64,000 nucleotides of DNA from Tyto alba (Eukaryota; Chordata; Aves; Strigiformes; Tytonidae): assembly GCF_018691265.1 (NCBI RefSeq), contig NW_024881295.1, positions 22,248,243 to 22,312,242 of the forward strand, written 5' to 3'. A model generated the notes under the pieces. That model was not told the origin of the DNA. It saw only the letters and a list, made by a program, of their open reading frames with translations, and did not search any database. Position numbers and translations under genes: made by a program. Of the stretch, positions 51,121 to 62,543 are shown piece by piece. Within the stretch, counting starts at the first letter, position 1. Each line of letters starts with the position of its first letter.

Positions 51121-54100
51121 CCCAATGTGATGGTGCTTTTGCCTTAAACTCTTTGAGTCTGTGTAAGTCTGTTTGCAGCCGAGGTCTTAAAGGGTTTTTC
51201 TGAGATCATCATTAGCTTTTCCTCACGGGGTTTTTTAAGATTTGATGCGTGTTGTACCGATTGTACCGATGGAGAAGGTGCACCAGTTATGACTGTGTTT
51301 TAAAAGCAAAAAAGGGAGTGCAGGTTTTAAGAATCACAGGTTCTGTGGAGGTCAGTGCTTTAACCAGTAATTCACAGCAGCCATTCTTCAGATTTAGTGG
51401 CAAACTCAGCCAATAAAATCCATGTCATACTTGAATTTACACTTACTCATGGTTTTTTATTTTTATTTTTTAAAGGAACATTAGTCACATGTGGAAGATA
51501 AGTTTTGCTACCATGTTTAATACTTGCCACGATCAGGTGCTTTCATCAATTTGCTGATGGACCTGCCCCTTCTGGGCCTGCTCCGCGTTTCATGTAGAGG
51601 TTTTGCAACATTATTGTAGGGAGGCTTCTTTTTTCTTTCAAGTAGAAAGCAAAGGCATTGTTGTGGCTTCTGACATCAAATGTGGTGTCATTGAATACTC
51701 ACAGTGCTCCCTCGTTGCTGTGAACTCCTGCCAGAAACTTGCATAGGGCTTTAGTGATGATAATATATGAAAATACCAGAACAAGTCCAAAGTTATACAA
51801 AATCTTCTCAGTCTGGGGTTTCACTACAAATGTTAAGATTAGGCCAGGCTGACAAAAGGCTGCTCCACTTTCCAAGTGGGCACTCAGTATTTTTTTTTTT
51901 TCTTTAAATTTACTCCGGTTTTTAAAGCAAGTTATACTGCTTTGTAGGACGTGCCTGCCCTCAGACATTCAGCCCATTTACAATAAAAACATTAGAGTGG
52001 TTTCACCCGCTGATGTTAACAAATGCAAACAAAGGATTTTTTTTTCTGCTGGACTGAAAACCTCCCAGCCACTCTCGAGCAATGGCCATACCCTGCAGTT
52101 CCAGAGACCCCAGGCCCTGGCAGAGCTGAGCATCACCTCCGAGAGCACCGTGCTCGCCACCTTCGGGCGCACCAGCTTGAGGGCTGTCAGCTCTGGCCTC
52201 CCAGTTAATTCCAGCCTCTGGGTTCGAGCACAAGGCAAAAGGATGGTCTCTCTGGAATGTTTTGGGACTGGATGACTGGCTTTTTTGGGGGATTTCACTA
52301 AGAAACCAAGTGAAACCTGCAAGTGTTAGGGAGAGGTTGAATTAGATCCTTTCAAAGCAGTTTGGCAAAATGATAGTTTCAGTGGAACTGCGTTTTGTGC
52401 TTATTTTTCAAAAGGATCTGGGAAGCTACTGCAGTGCTTTGCTGATAACTTCGAGGTGACACAGGTTTGTCTCACCTAAAAAGATGGTTGCTACGTCAAA
52501 CTTACAAAAAATGACCTGGATATAAACTAACATAGCAGTGTTTGTGCGAGTTTGTGGGAAACAGAAACAATATGAGATGTGAGTTTTCTCACTGTTAGAT
52601 AAGGATTCTGAAGCTTAGCTCCTGCTTTTTTGAGCTGCCATCAGAGCATTTGAGAAAGGCTAGGAGGGTCTGCACAATTTATTGTGAGTGGTATTATATT
52701 AGCAGCATCACATTGGTATGACTTTTGCACCATGGCAAGTGCTTTACAGAATACCAACCGATTATGTCATCTGGTTTCATTTCTTGATTCGTCTTTCAGT
52801 TACTTTTTGTAGTTTTGGGCTCTTTTGAACTCAAAACGGGGAGCTGAGCTATCAGAGTACTGCAAAATTGGAGTATTGTTTGCAGAAAACACAACCGAAA
52901 TCACAGTGTTAAGAACAAAGATTCCAACTGATATACATACGGTAGTTTTCCGTAAGTATTTTTTGACTTCAGGTTGCAGAGAAGTTAAATGGCTCAATCT
53001 CTCTACCAAAAGCATCACCCAAGGGTCCCCTGGATCCCCGAGCAGTGGTGAATTTGCCAGAAGGTCAGCCGGTATGTCAATCTTGGATATAAAAGCACAG
53101 CTCCCTGTGTCGGATGGAAGGAGCTGGAGACATGCCCTGCACCCCCAGGACCCTTGCCTCCTGTGAGAGGAGTCACGATACCTCACACCTGTGAGCGATA
53201 GTTCTCTCTTCTTCTGACAGTTGCAGAACTTACAAGCAGTGATTTGAGGAGGGGTGGTAGGTACCGCTGGATTGGCCTTCCCCGGCACAGCGCACGTCTG
53301 CCCTTCCAGTGTGCAGCACGCAGCTCGTTACAGTTCTGTGCAGAATGATTTCTCTGCATGGCCGGGCGATGTTTAAGGAGACTAATGAGGGGAATGATAC
53401 GGCCCAGAACACTGGTGTCAGGAAATATATTGCAAGGTGTCTATCTTGGGGAAGCTGAAAGCAGGGCTTGTCTTATTATATATTTCAAAGGGGATGTCTG
53501 TGTCACCACCAGGTTAGACGTGCACCCTGTCCCATACTGCATTCAAATTAGATTTTTTCAAATAGTAGCTCTCTATTCAATTCTCATTGGCTTAATGATA
53601 GGCTCTGTGTTGTACAGGGGCAAAACAAGAGTCCGTCTCATCGGCACACCATTCTTTTGAAGAGGGAACTTATTTCTGAGGCCATTGTAACATAACTATG
53701 CAAGTGTCAGAGGACAGGATAGAGGCTATTATGGGCTTCTGCTTTTTTTTGTGAGGAAAATCAAACAAATGTCCCCAATAGAAAAAGGAAGCCAGCAGCT
53801 GTATGTGATGACCAGAGAATGGTTTTGTACAGTGACACTGTCAGTACCTGGTCTGTTGTCAAACTGTAAAAACTGCCTTTTTTTTTTTTTTTTTTTCCTG
53901 CTGTCAACTGAAGTGGATGAAACCTCTGTGAATTTTCATGAGATACCTTTTCCTCATTTCCAGCACTTAACAATCCAATTATATTTGGTTTTATGCTAGT
54001 GTTTGCCTCTATTGCCATTGTTAGGTTTTTGAGTCAGAGTGATTTTTCCATCCTGATGGTGCGGAAGAAAAATATGTTTCATTATGAGTGGTTATAACCC

Positions 54101-57100
54101 TGGAAATCTTTTCTCTTGCTTCGGTTGATGATGATTTTTTATGTTGCGTTCTATACTGATGCCTAAAGTGAAGTAGAATGAACCATAAGAAAGAAAAGCT
54201 TTGCTAAAATATAGCTTCTTCCACTGTGTAGAATTATGATGAAAAAAGCTTGCATCTCTCTAATTTTATGCTTTTTCTCCCCCCCCCCCCCATTATTCAA
54301 ATAGTTTTTACAAATTAATGTTGCTTTAGTAAGGATTATTTATAAAACCATTGCTCTTAGCAACCCTTGCTCACCTGTGAACAATTTACATGGCACATAT
54401 AAGGTATATAGTTGTTTATTGATAGGGTGACCTTATAAACAGATTCTACAACAAGACAAACTTTTAAATTCCTAACCAAATATATTATGTGAGTAATAAA
54501 AGAGTTCCTCAAAATGGCCACAGAGGCATTTCAGAGCACATTCTTGGGAATATTCACTTGTGCTAGCATTCATTAAGTTTGCTTTCAGCAAAAGTTCTCA
54601 TGAACGAAATTTTATTCACTCGTCATTATGATTATTACTTTACTATCACGGCAATAACCAGATGCTTTGTATAAGGCCGGGACCTGATTTTGTCTAAGGC
54701 TGGAGAAACCTCTTACAGAGTCTCCAGAGAGTGTATTGTCTAAATATAAGACCAGACTCAGCTAACAGCTCATGACTGGGAACTGCAAACCCTCAGAGAG
54801 CAATGTGTTTGTTTACAAGAAAATTCATGGCTAGAGAAGGATGAATACAGAACCACACCAAATGTCATACCATTTGAACTATAGTATGTTACAGGGTTAC
54901 GACTCCAGTGAATATGAATGTAATTATACATTTTTATGTTATAAAGATAGTTCAGGTGATGATGACTAGTCTTATGGATAAAAGGGACTTTCTGTACAGA
55001 TGCAGTCCATTACTATACTGGACTAGTTTATCCACACCCTAATGAACACACTAGAACTGGACTGTTTGGGGGTTCTTTTATGTAAAAAATGGCCTAACCC
55101 AAATGCATGTACCAGGAAAATCGCTGAAGCATAGGCTATGCCAAAGAGTTGGACTCTGAGTTGTGCAATACGTGGGCTCCCAGAACGTGAATGAAGCCCT
55201 GTCTGGAGAAGTTAAATGAGATTTTTAGCTATGTGCAGCTGAAGTATGCATGAAGTCTTGTTTCCTCCAGTCTAGAGGAACATAAACGAGCAGAGGTACC
55301 CTGTCATGCTGGACTGGAGGAAGATAACTGTGGCAGGGCTGTTGCAACTTTTGGCTTGCTGTATTAGAAATGCTAGACCAAGGAAGCATGGCCAATCTGA
55401 ATATGGAAATTGTGCCTAAGTCAAGCCACAAGGAAGTATTTTCAGAGCTGGAGCGCATTTGCTGAACACAGCGTGTATAATATTGCCTTGTGTGCCTTGG
55501 CTTACTGGGGGAAAAGCGCGTCCGCCGTGCCTTGGATCTGTGGAGTCGTTCAGCATGCCGTGAGCGGGGCCGGCTGCTGCCTGGAGCGCTGGTTCTTGGG
55601 GGTACCAGGGTGCAGGATGCACTGTGCTCACGCGTACAAGGTGTCTATAATGTACACATGCAAAATGAAAAGGTGCTGTGGGCTGGAGGGGAGGAGCTGT
55701 TAGAGGCAGTATGCCAATCCCTCGTGTTACCCGAACCTCAGAACCACCATTCCTCTCTGCCTCGTAGATAGGTCAGAGCAGTTTGTTGGCAGCAGAGCTA
55801 AGCATAGGATGCTAAGTTTTGCTCCTCTTTTGCTGTCTCACTGCTCTCTTTTCCCATGTCATGTGAAAAAAAAAATAATCTGATTAAGTCCTTTGACATT
55901 TATAATTAATTAGTCCTTCCTTACTCTCATCTTGTTTGCCTGTCCTTTTCTCTGGCTTTTCCTTTTTGTACTTTATCTCTCAATCATCAGATCCAAGAAA
56001 CCATTCAAATTATTTCTCTTTAACAGATAAATGCATCTTTACAGCATTTTATTTTTCTTTTGAAGAAAGACTCGTTCTCTTCTTTTGTCCATCCCACTGC
56101 ACAAGTTGTCATGTTCTGGCACTGCAGTCACTTCTAAGTCCTTGAGCTATCATGTATTCTGTTGGTATTTGAGGAATTGAAAATCAATCACATAGCCTTA
56201 TGGCTTAGGTTCAGCACAATTCTATTATGCCCACTCCCAAAAGTCAATTCAAACCTTTTGGGTTATATTTCAAAGCCTAATCAAGCTTACTGTCCAGGCT
56301 GGTTTGGAGTCAGCTCACTCTTGTCCACAGGTCTGTTTATTAGAGTTTTTGTGTCAGAAACCAGCATGAAAGAAAGCAGTTTTTGTAACAGTAGAATAAT
56401 TCCATGGGCATTTTGCAAAGACAAGCCATCTAAATGGTTTTATGGTAGAGGAATGCTTACTGTTGTAATGCATTTCTGCAAATACGTTTTAAGAAAAAAT
56501 TAAAAAAAAAAAAAAAAAAAAGCTATGTTGGTACAAATGTTCACAACTGGACTTTCTCATAAAAAGACGCACCAGTTTACTGAGATCAGCTTCTAGTCCT
56601 GTCTTGTTAAGCTGCTTCGGATATTATTGTAGATGCAACCCTAAACCTAGACGGTGACTTTCATGCTCTGGATCCATGTGAACAAAGGAGGATGGTGCCT
56701 CCAAGCAGATGGGCCAACTCTTCCAAGCATGCGTCGTGCCTCTTCCACTCGGCAGGTGCACATGGGACCGTGCACTGATTATGTCGATCCCCTTGCTCCC
56801 AGCAGGCGCCAAGAACTCGCCCTGAGGACGGAAGCAGCTCTGTGTGGAGCTGGCCATTGGCAGTCCTCTGTGAAAATATGTGCTGGGGGCAGAGCAGCCT
56901 CATCCCTCTAGGAAGAAGGCAGTGGCCGACCCGTAGTGATGGCATTTCTAGCTGATGTGTAGAAGTCTCCTCGTCTGATGAAAGGCTGGTGGCCGTTCTG
57001 TGGGAGCCAAGTGGGCAGCATAAATAGGAAGCAGGTCTTTCCTTCCCTCCCCCGTGGGCGAAGGCGCTGCTCTGTGACCCATTCTTTACGCTTCTTCTCC

Positions 57101-57116
57101 TCCGGTGTTTCCGCAG

Positions 57117-57431
57117 AGGCGCAGAGATTTCCTTCAGTGGATGCTGGACTCCCGCGGCTCGGCTGCCTGCCCGGCAGCCGGGTGTTGTGGTGTGATCGGT
57201 CCATCGGCCGCCTCCCGGCAGGGCGCGGCGCCCCTCGCTGGCACGGCCCCACCCGGGAGGGTGCAGAAGACGTTAACAGAGGATGAGATAGCAGGCCAGG
57301 CTTTCCTGTTCCTGATCGCTGGCTATGAGACCACAACTAGCACGCTCTCCTTTGCCACGTACCTGCTAGCCACCAACCCAGAGTGCCAGGAGAAGGTGAT
57401 TCGGGAGGTTGATGACTTCTCAGCAAGACAC
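57117..57431 (+). CDS. TBXAS1: TBXAS1 coding exon (I-helix), 315 bp, phase 0-0
   Basis: The exon lies between the acceptor TTTCCGCAG and the donor GTGAGT and encodes exactly 105 residues. The recalled human exon also has 105. It starts RRRDFLQWMLDSRGS, matching human RRRDFLQMVLDARHS. A 40-residue Ala/Gly/Pro-rich linker with little human identity but the same length follows. Then come TLTEDEIAGQAFLFLIAGYE and TTTSTLSFATYLLATNPECQ, ending EKVIREVDDFSARH. AGYETT is the canonical P450 I-helix oxygen-activation motif. Human TBXAS1 has isoleucine in place of the first Thr. The linker DNA is very GC- and CpG-rich. The reading frame is intact within this exon, but it lies downstream of the frameshift in the preceding exon. 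Confidence 0.95.
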
Positions 57432-60400
57432 GTGAGTACGATGCGCTGGTGTGGAGCTTCGTGCAGGGAGCAAGGCAATGTGGAGGTCATCGGGCCACTG
57501 TGGCGCCTGCGTGACCCCTATTTGTCTCAGTTATGGCTGCGTATATTAACATTTTATTAATATTTTCAGCCCAAAATTCAAAAATAGTCTATACTGGTTA
57601 GGGTTTTGGGGGAAGCTGTTAAATAATGTCACTTTACAGCGACTGAAGAGGTGGCCCAGAAGCTTTGTGTCATAGTGAAAGGTTAACCTTTACAAAATAT
57701 TTTACATTATTGAAATAATCCAGCTGTTGACAGACCCTAAAACTACATATTTCCATATTTCCATTTTTTTCCTCTTGTCCAGATACTTTTATTGGTTTTT
57801 GTGGTCAATTTTATTTACTGATCTTTGTAAGGACAGAAACAGCATCCTTACAAACCATAAACTACAAAGTTTTGCTTTAAATGTTCATACTTTTTTTTTT
57901 TTTTTCTTCAGCAGCAGAATATATGTGCATGCTTCAAAAAAAACCCCACCCACAATATTTAATTCTCTTATACTGTGTTCAAATTTCTTCTCCTTCACTA
58001 TCTGTATTTACCAAGGGCATTTATGCTTCCCCGATAACTGCTGACAATATTTTGTATGTGTAGCAGACCATGCAGCAGCCGTTCTTCCACCTTACACTTT
58101 CTGCACAGGTTGTTAGTTATGAGAATTCAGACTGAGGGTCATTTTCTTTTCATGAATACTTTTATAATGGATCACGAGGCTAAGGGGAACAAAATGACAC
58201 CAGGCCTGGCTGTCTTGCAGGATTTTAGCCGCTGGATTTGTATGCTGAAAGCCTTAACTACACAGTTTGGGGAGTTTCATGCTTTTTATGCATTCCATCC
58301 TGTGTGTTGTACTCACAGAACAAGAAAAGAGTTGTATAATTTTCTGCTTTGCTGGTAATAGAAAATTCTTGACTACGCAAAGTGTGCCCGTTCAAAAGCT
58401 ACCATTTCCCTACTTTTGCTTGTGCAAACATAAAAGCCAGGCTTTGTGCACACAGAAGATGTTGTCTTTTGACTTGCATGACGAGGTGCTGAGCGTGGTG
58501 GTTCTCCGTCCAAGGTTGTGTTTGCTCTGCAGGTGCAGGTGGATGGCAGCGGCGGGCGTTAGGGCTGCACAATCTGAGGCACAGAGCTTTCTCTCGGTGC
58601 GTGCCTCATAACTCGGTACAATGAGACCGTTGCTGTGTTATGTTCTAACCCTAAAGGGCTTGGGTTATACTCTTAGGTTATTAGCTCTACAACACTCCAG
58701 CTGGAGAGTATTTACTTGTCTCACCCCAGTACGGCAGACCTAATTATGCCTTTGTGTCCAGTTGGTTCATGTGCCTTCCTTAAGGCCTGCAAAGATGTGA
58801 AGGTGCAGCTTGGCCCGGAGCATGGGCAATTTACTGGTTAATGCTGGCGGCAGAGCTGCACGCAGAAACCCCTGTTATGCGGCGCCAAAGAAGAGACGGT
58901 TCATCTCCGTGCCATTGCCTGACAACTGACGGCATGAGGCGCCGCAGTGAAATTGCTGGGAGAGGTGTCCGGTATGACAGGTACGCGGTGTCGTTCGTAT
59001 TTCTCTGTAGATGGGGATATGGATTAGCAAACTTTGCCCTGTAAGCGCAAAGAAAGCTGACTTCGAGCAGCCGTTAACTGGCCGACTGCTTGCAGACGTT
59101 TCACGTAGGAGCACCACGTATACGCTGGCGTCTCCACTAACAAGGAGTGCGCTTCCACAGACACGCGCTGTGGCACAGTTGGGAGGGAGGGCTGTTGGGT
59201 GCACGCTGTGCACACCTCAGGAGTTTATCTTGGCTTTCTTTGAGTCTGGCCCTGTGTACCCAGTTCCCCTTAGCAGCGGCACTGGCCTTCTGGTTTAGTT
59301 CCAGCTAAAGGAGCCCTTGCTGTGCTCTCGGAGACTGCAGTGTGAACCCGTGCAAGACCTGCAAGTGAGCGTGCTCCTCCTCCAAGCTGGAGGACTAAAT
59401 GGACCCTGTGTTGTATATGGTCTGTCTCAGCTGTCACTCACTATTAGTCATATTTCAATAATGACCCTCCTCAAGCGCATAAAGCTCGACTCTCTTGGTT
59501 GTTTAATAGGAATATTTTGCTAATAATTTCAGCTTTTGCAGTATCTAGGAGAGGTGGTGGAGCTAGGCACACTCAAGTCAGAGAAGTTAAAACTTGGTGT
59601 AGAGAGACGGCGTTCAAATTAACTGAATGATTTTTGCAGATCAGCACTGTACACAGTCTGTGTGGTGCCTCAACCCAGATTGGTGGCCTCATCCCAAATC
59701 ATGCTGTCATATGTTGATTGGAAATACCTTTCTAATCACTTTCCCGTACTTTACTAGTTTTCAAGCTTAGCTTTAAATGATGCATATGTGGCTATATGGC
59801 CAAGGAGAAGAGGGAGAGAAGGACATCTATTCATTTGTTGTCCTTGATACCAGGAAATTCATAGATCTAATCTGTGCAGCTCCATCCTTCAAAAGATTTC
59901 CTAATTTAAACAATTCATTATTTAAGGCGGGGCAATGAACTGCTCAAGGAGCCCATGCCAGAATAAGGAAAAGGGTGCAGCAGTTCAGTCCCCTTAGTGA
60001 CTGTAATTAATTACTTCTAGCCTAGAGAATAAGATCTGTGAGAATGGTTTGCAAGTTACAGGAGTAGAAGCTATTTTAAACCTGCGAATATATAGATGCT
60101 ATGTTCAGTTGTCATGCAAGGGAGAGGAAGGGAGGGGGCACAGCAGCTAGAGGCTCACAGTTAGTTATCAAGTCAGTTGCTAAGAAATTTTATTAGGTTA
60201 CTGCTTGTGCTCAGCACATCAGCTTTGCTCTTATCAAGGTGCCTTTCAATTTTCAGAAAGGAAGGGCTTTAGAAGGCCAAAACATGGAGAATGGGACAGT
60301 CGGCTTGTTTTGACAGGTGGTGGAAGACTGCTTTGATTTGCAGATACGCAAATGTTAAACACAGTACCCTCTTCAGCCAAATTTATATTTAGGCAATTTT

Positions 60401-60929
60401 AACTACAAAATGCTCTGCACCACGTCCCCCTTCCTTCCTCCAACCCTTTCAGTTGCCTCATGCAGCATGTTTTATTGTCCTAATCTGTGGTGTAGAGCTG
60501 TGGTCTGATTTTACAGCAGCTGCTGTGTATCATTCCAGAGATGGCTGTACTTTGGTGTTGGAGAGAGTGATTTATAAACTCATTTACTAAAGTACATAAA
60601 GACACGTGAGAGCCCTCTGAGAAAAGGTGCTATAAATGACAGGCGCCATTCCAGGTTTTTTGGCACACCAGTCAAAAACTCAAAGCGCAGTGACCTTCTG
60701 GCCGCCGGTGCGGCGAGCAAGGTCGGTCCATCTGGGCAGACATACAGCAGTATTGGGGTGGCTCTGGGAGTTGCCCTTGAGGATACCCCTGAGATGGTGC
60801 TGATCTTTGTCTGTCTTGCTTGCACAGTGGGTGCCTTGAGCAGAATGGGACAGCATGAAGGGGATGGAGAAGGCCAAGGCACTGCTGTGTTCGAGATCCC
60901 TGTGCTAGCCTGGTGCAAGCTGCTGCGGT

Positions 60930-62543
60930 GTGGTGCAGAAACACGAGGTTAGGTGCTAGAAGTGGTGCAGAAACACGAGGTTAGGTGCTAGAAGTGGTGC
61001 AGAAACACGAGGTTCGGTGCTAGAAGTGGTGCAGAAACACGAGGTTAGGTGCTAGAAGTGGTGCAGAAACACGAGGTTAGGTGCTAGTAGTGCAGAAACA
61101 CGAGGTTAGGTGCTAGAAGTAGTGCAGAAACACGAGGTTCGGTGCTAGAAGTGGTGCAGAAACACGAGGTTAGGTGCTAGAAGTGGTGCAGAAACACGAG
61201 GTTAGGTGCTAGAAGTGGTGCAGAAACACGAGGTTCGGTGCTAGAAGTGGTGCAGAAACACGAGGTTTGGTGCTAGAAGTGGTGCAGAAACACGAGGTTA
61301 GGTGCTAGAAGTGGTGCAGAAACACGAGGTTAGGTGCTAGAAGTGGTGCAGAAACACGAGGTTAGGTGCTAGTAGTGCAGAAACACGAGGTTAGGTGCTA
61401 GAAGTAGTGCAGAAACACGAGGTTAGGTGCTAGAAGTGCAGAAACACGAGGTTCGGTGCTAGAAGTGGTGCAGAAACACGAGGTTCGGTGCTAGAAGTGG
61501 TGCAGAAACACGAGGTTAGGTGCTAGAAGTGGTGCAGAAACACAAGGTTTGGTGCTAGAAGTGGTGCAGAAACACGAGGTTCGGTGCTAGAAGTGGTGCA
61601 GAAACACGAGGTTCGGTGCTAGAAGTGGTGCAGAAACACGAGGTTCGGTGCTAGAAGTGGTGCAGAAACACGAGGTTTGGTGCTAGAAGTGGTGCAGAAA
61701 CACGAGGTTAGGTGCTAGAAGTGGTGCAGAAACACGAGGTTAGGTGCTAGAAGTGGTGCAGAAACACGAGGTTCGGTGCTAGAAGTGGTGCAGAAACACG
61801 AGGTTTGGTGCTAGAAGTGGTGCAGAAACACGAGGTTAGGTGCTAGAAGTGGTGCAGAAACACGAGGTTAGGTGCTAGAAGTGGTGCAGAAACACGAGGT
61901 TAGGTGCTAGTAGTGCAGAAACACGAGGTTAGGTGCTAGAAGTAGTGCAGAAACACGAGGTTAGGTGCTAGAAGTGCAGAAACACGAGGTTCGGTGCTAG
62001 AAGTGGTGCAGAAACACGAGGTTCGGTGCTAGAAGTGGTGCAGAAACACGAGGTTAGGTGCTAGAAGTGGTGCAGAAACACAAGGTTTGGTGCTAGAAGT
62101 GGTGCAGAAACACGAGGTTCGGTGCTAGAAGTGGTGCAGAAACACGAGGTTCGGTGCTAGAAGTGGTGCAGAAACACGAGGTTCGGTGCTAGAAGTGGTG
62201 CAGAAACACGAGGTTCGGTGCTAGAAGTGGTGCAGAAACACGAGGTTCGGTGCTAGAAGTGGTGCAGAAACACAAGGTTTGGTGCTAGAAGTGGTGCAGA
62301 AACACGAGGTTCGGTGCTAGAAGTGGTGCAGAAACACAAGGTTAGGTGCTAGAAGTGGTGCAGAAACACAAGGTTAGGTGCTAGAAGTGGTGCAGAAACA
62401 CGAGGTTCGGTGCTAGAAGTGGTGCAGAAACACGAGGTTCGGTGCTAGAAGTGGTGCAGAAACACGAGGTTAGGTGCTAGTAGTGCAGAAACACGAGGTT
62501 AGGTGCTAGAAGTGGTGCAGAAACACGAGGTTAGGTGCTAGAA
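60930..62543 (+). repeat. 32-bp minisatellite, 51 tandem copies, in a TBXAS1 intron
   Basis: The unit begins GTGGTGCAGAAACACG and continues AGGTTNGGTGCTAGAA. By hand count there are 51 copies: 45 of 32 bp and 6 of 29 bp, which lack three bases at the unit junction. This accounts for the 1614 bp exactly. The variable base N is A in 26 copies, C in 19 and T in 6. A second variant changes CACG to CACA in five copies. Copies 8-23 recur as part of an exact 537-bp duplication, 61141-61677 against 61679-62215. The + strand is G-rich, with 12 G and 4 C per A-type unit. Each copy carries the stop TAG and the unit is not a multiple of three, so it does not code. The variants suggest CpG decay plus unequal exchange. 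Confidence 0.98.

Larger units (their letters stand above)
36732..57116 (+). other. TBXAS1: TBXAS1 long intron of 20.4 kb
   Basis: The intron runs from GTAAGG to TGTTTCCGCAG. The contents I can support are old interspersed-repeat pieces at about 38.87-39.29 kb, a CpG island at 40480-41130, a broken Ty3/gypsy integrase relic on the - strand at 43860-44530, a GC-rich patch at about 49280-49600 and a CR1 3' end at about 50930-51120. Homopolymer tracts lie at 45016-45041 (T), 48787-48807 (A), 53878-53896 (T), 54279-54291 (C) and 56502-56521 (A). AT-rich stretches with homeodomain-like cores occur near 46.4-46.7, 47.7-47.9 and 54.3-54.7 kb. No TBXAS1 exon is expected here, since the flanking exons join directly in the recalled human protein. 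Confidence 0.87.
24826..57431 (+). other. TBXAS1: TBXAS1 gene, internal segment (five coding exons and four introns)
   Basis: Thromboxane-A synthase is a heme-thiolate P450 of the endoplasmic reticulum. It isomerises prostaglandin H2 to thromboxane A2, and also yields 12-HHT and malondialdehyde, in platelets and myeloid cells. The five exons together encode about 239 residues, corresponding to about human 112-378. They run from just before the C-helix to just after the I-helix. Exon phases chain as 0-0, 0-2, 2-1, 1-0 and 0-0. The first four exon sizes follow the CYP3A-like gene structure, as expected because CYP5 and CYP3 are sister families. Missing from the window are the N-terminal anchor exons and the C-terminal exons with the ExxR and Cys-heme motifs. 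The fourth exon carries a one-base deletion relative to the conserved frame. As written, the protein would therefore end before the I-helix. An assembly indel and a real null allele are both possible. Confidence 0.93.

Noticed and set aside
51978..52322. Open frames on both strands (92-114 codons) as an exon
   Set aside because: No homology recalled, no matching splice pair, and TBXAS1 has no exon expected here.
52970..53070. MIR-like segment (GAGAAGTTAAATGGCTCAAT)
   Set aside because: Only one short block resembles MIR and the tRNA-like head is missing.
60930..62543. CRISPR-like array
   Set aside because: There are no unique spacers. The whole 32-bp unit repeats, and the setting is a vertebrate intron.
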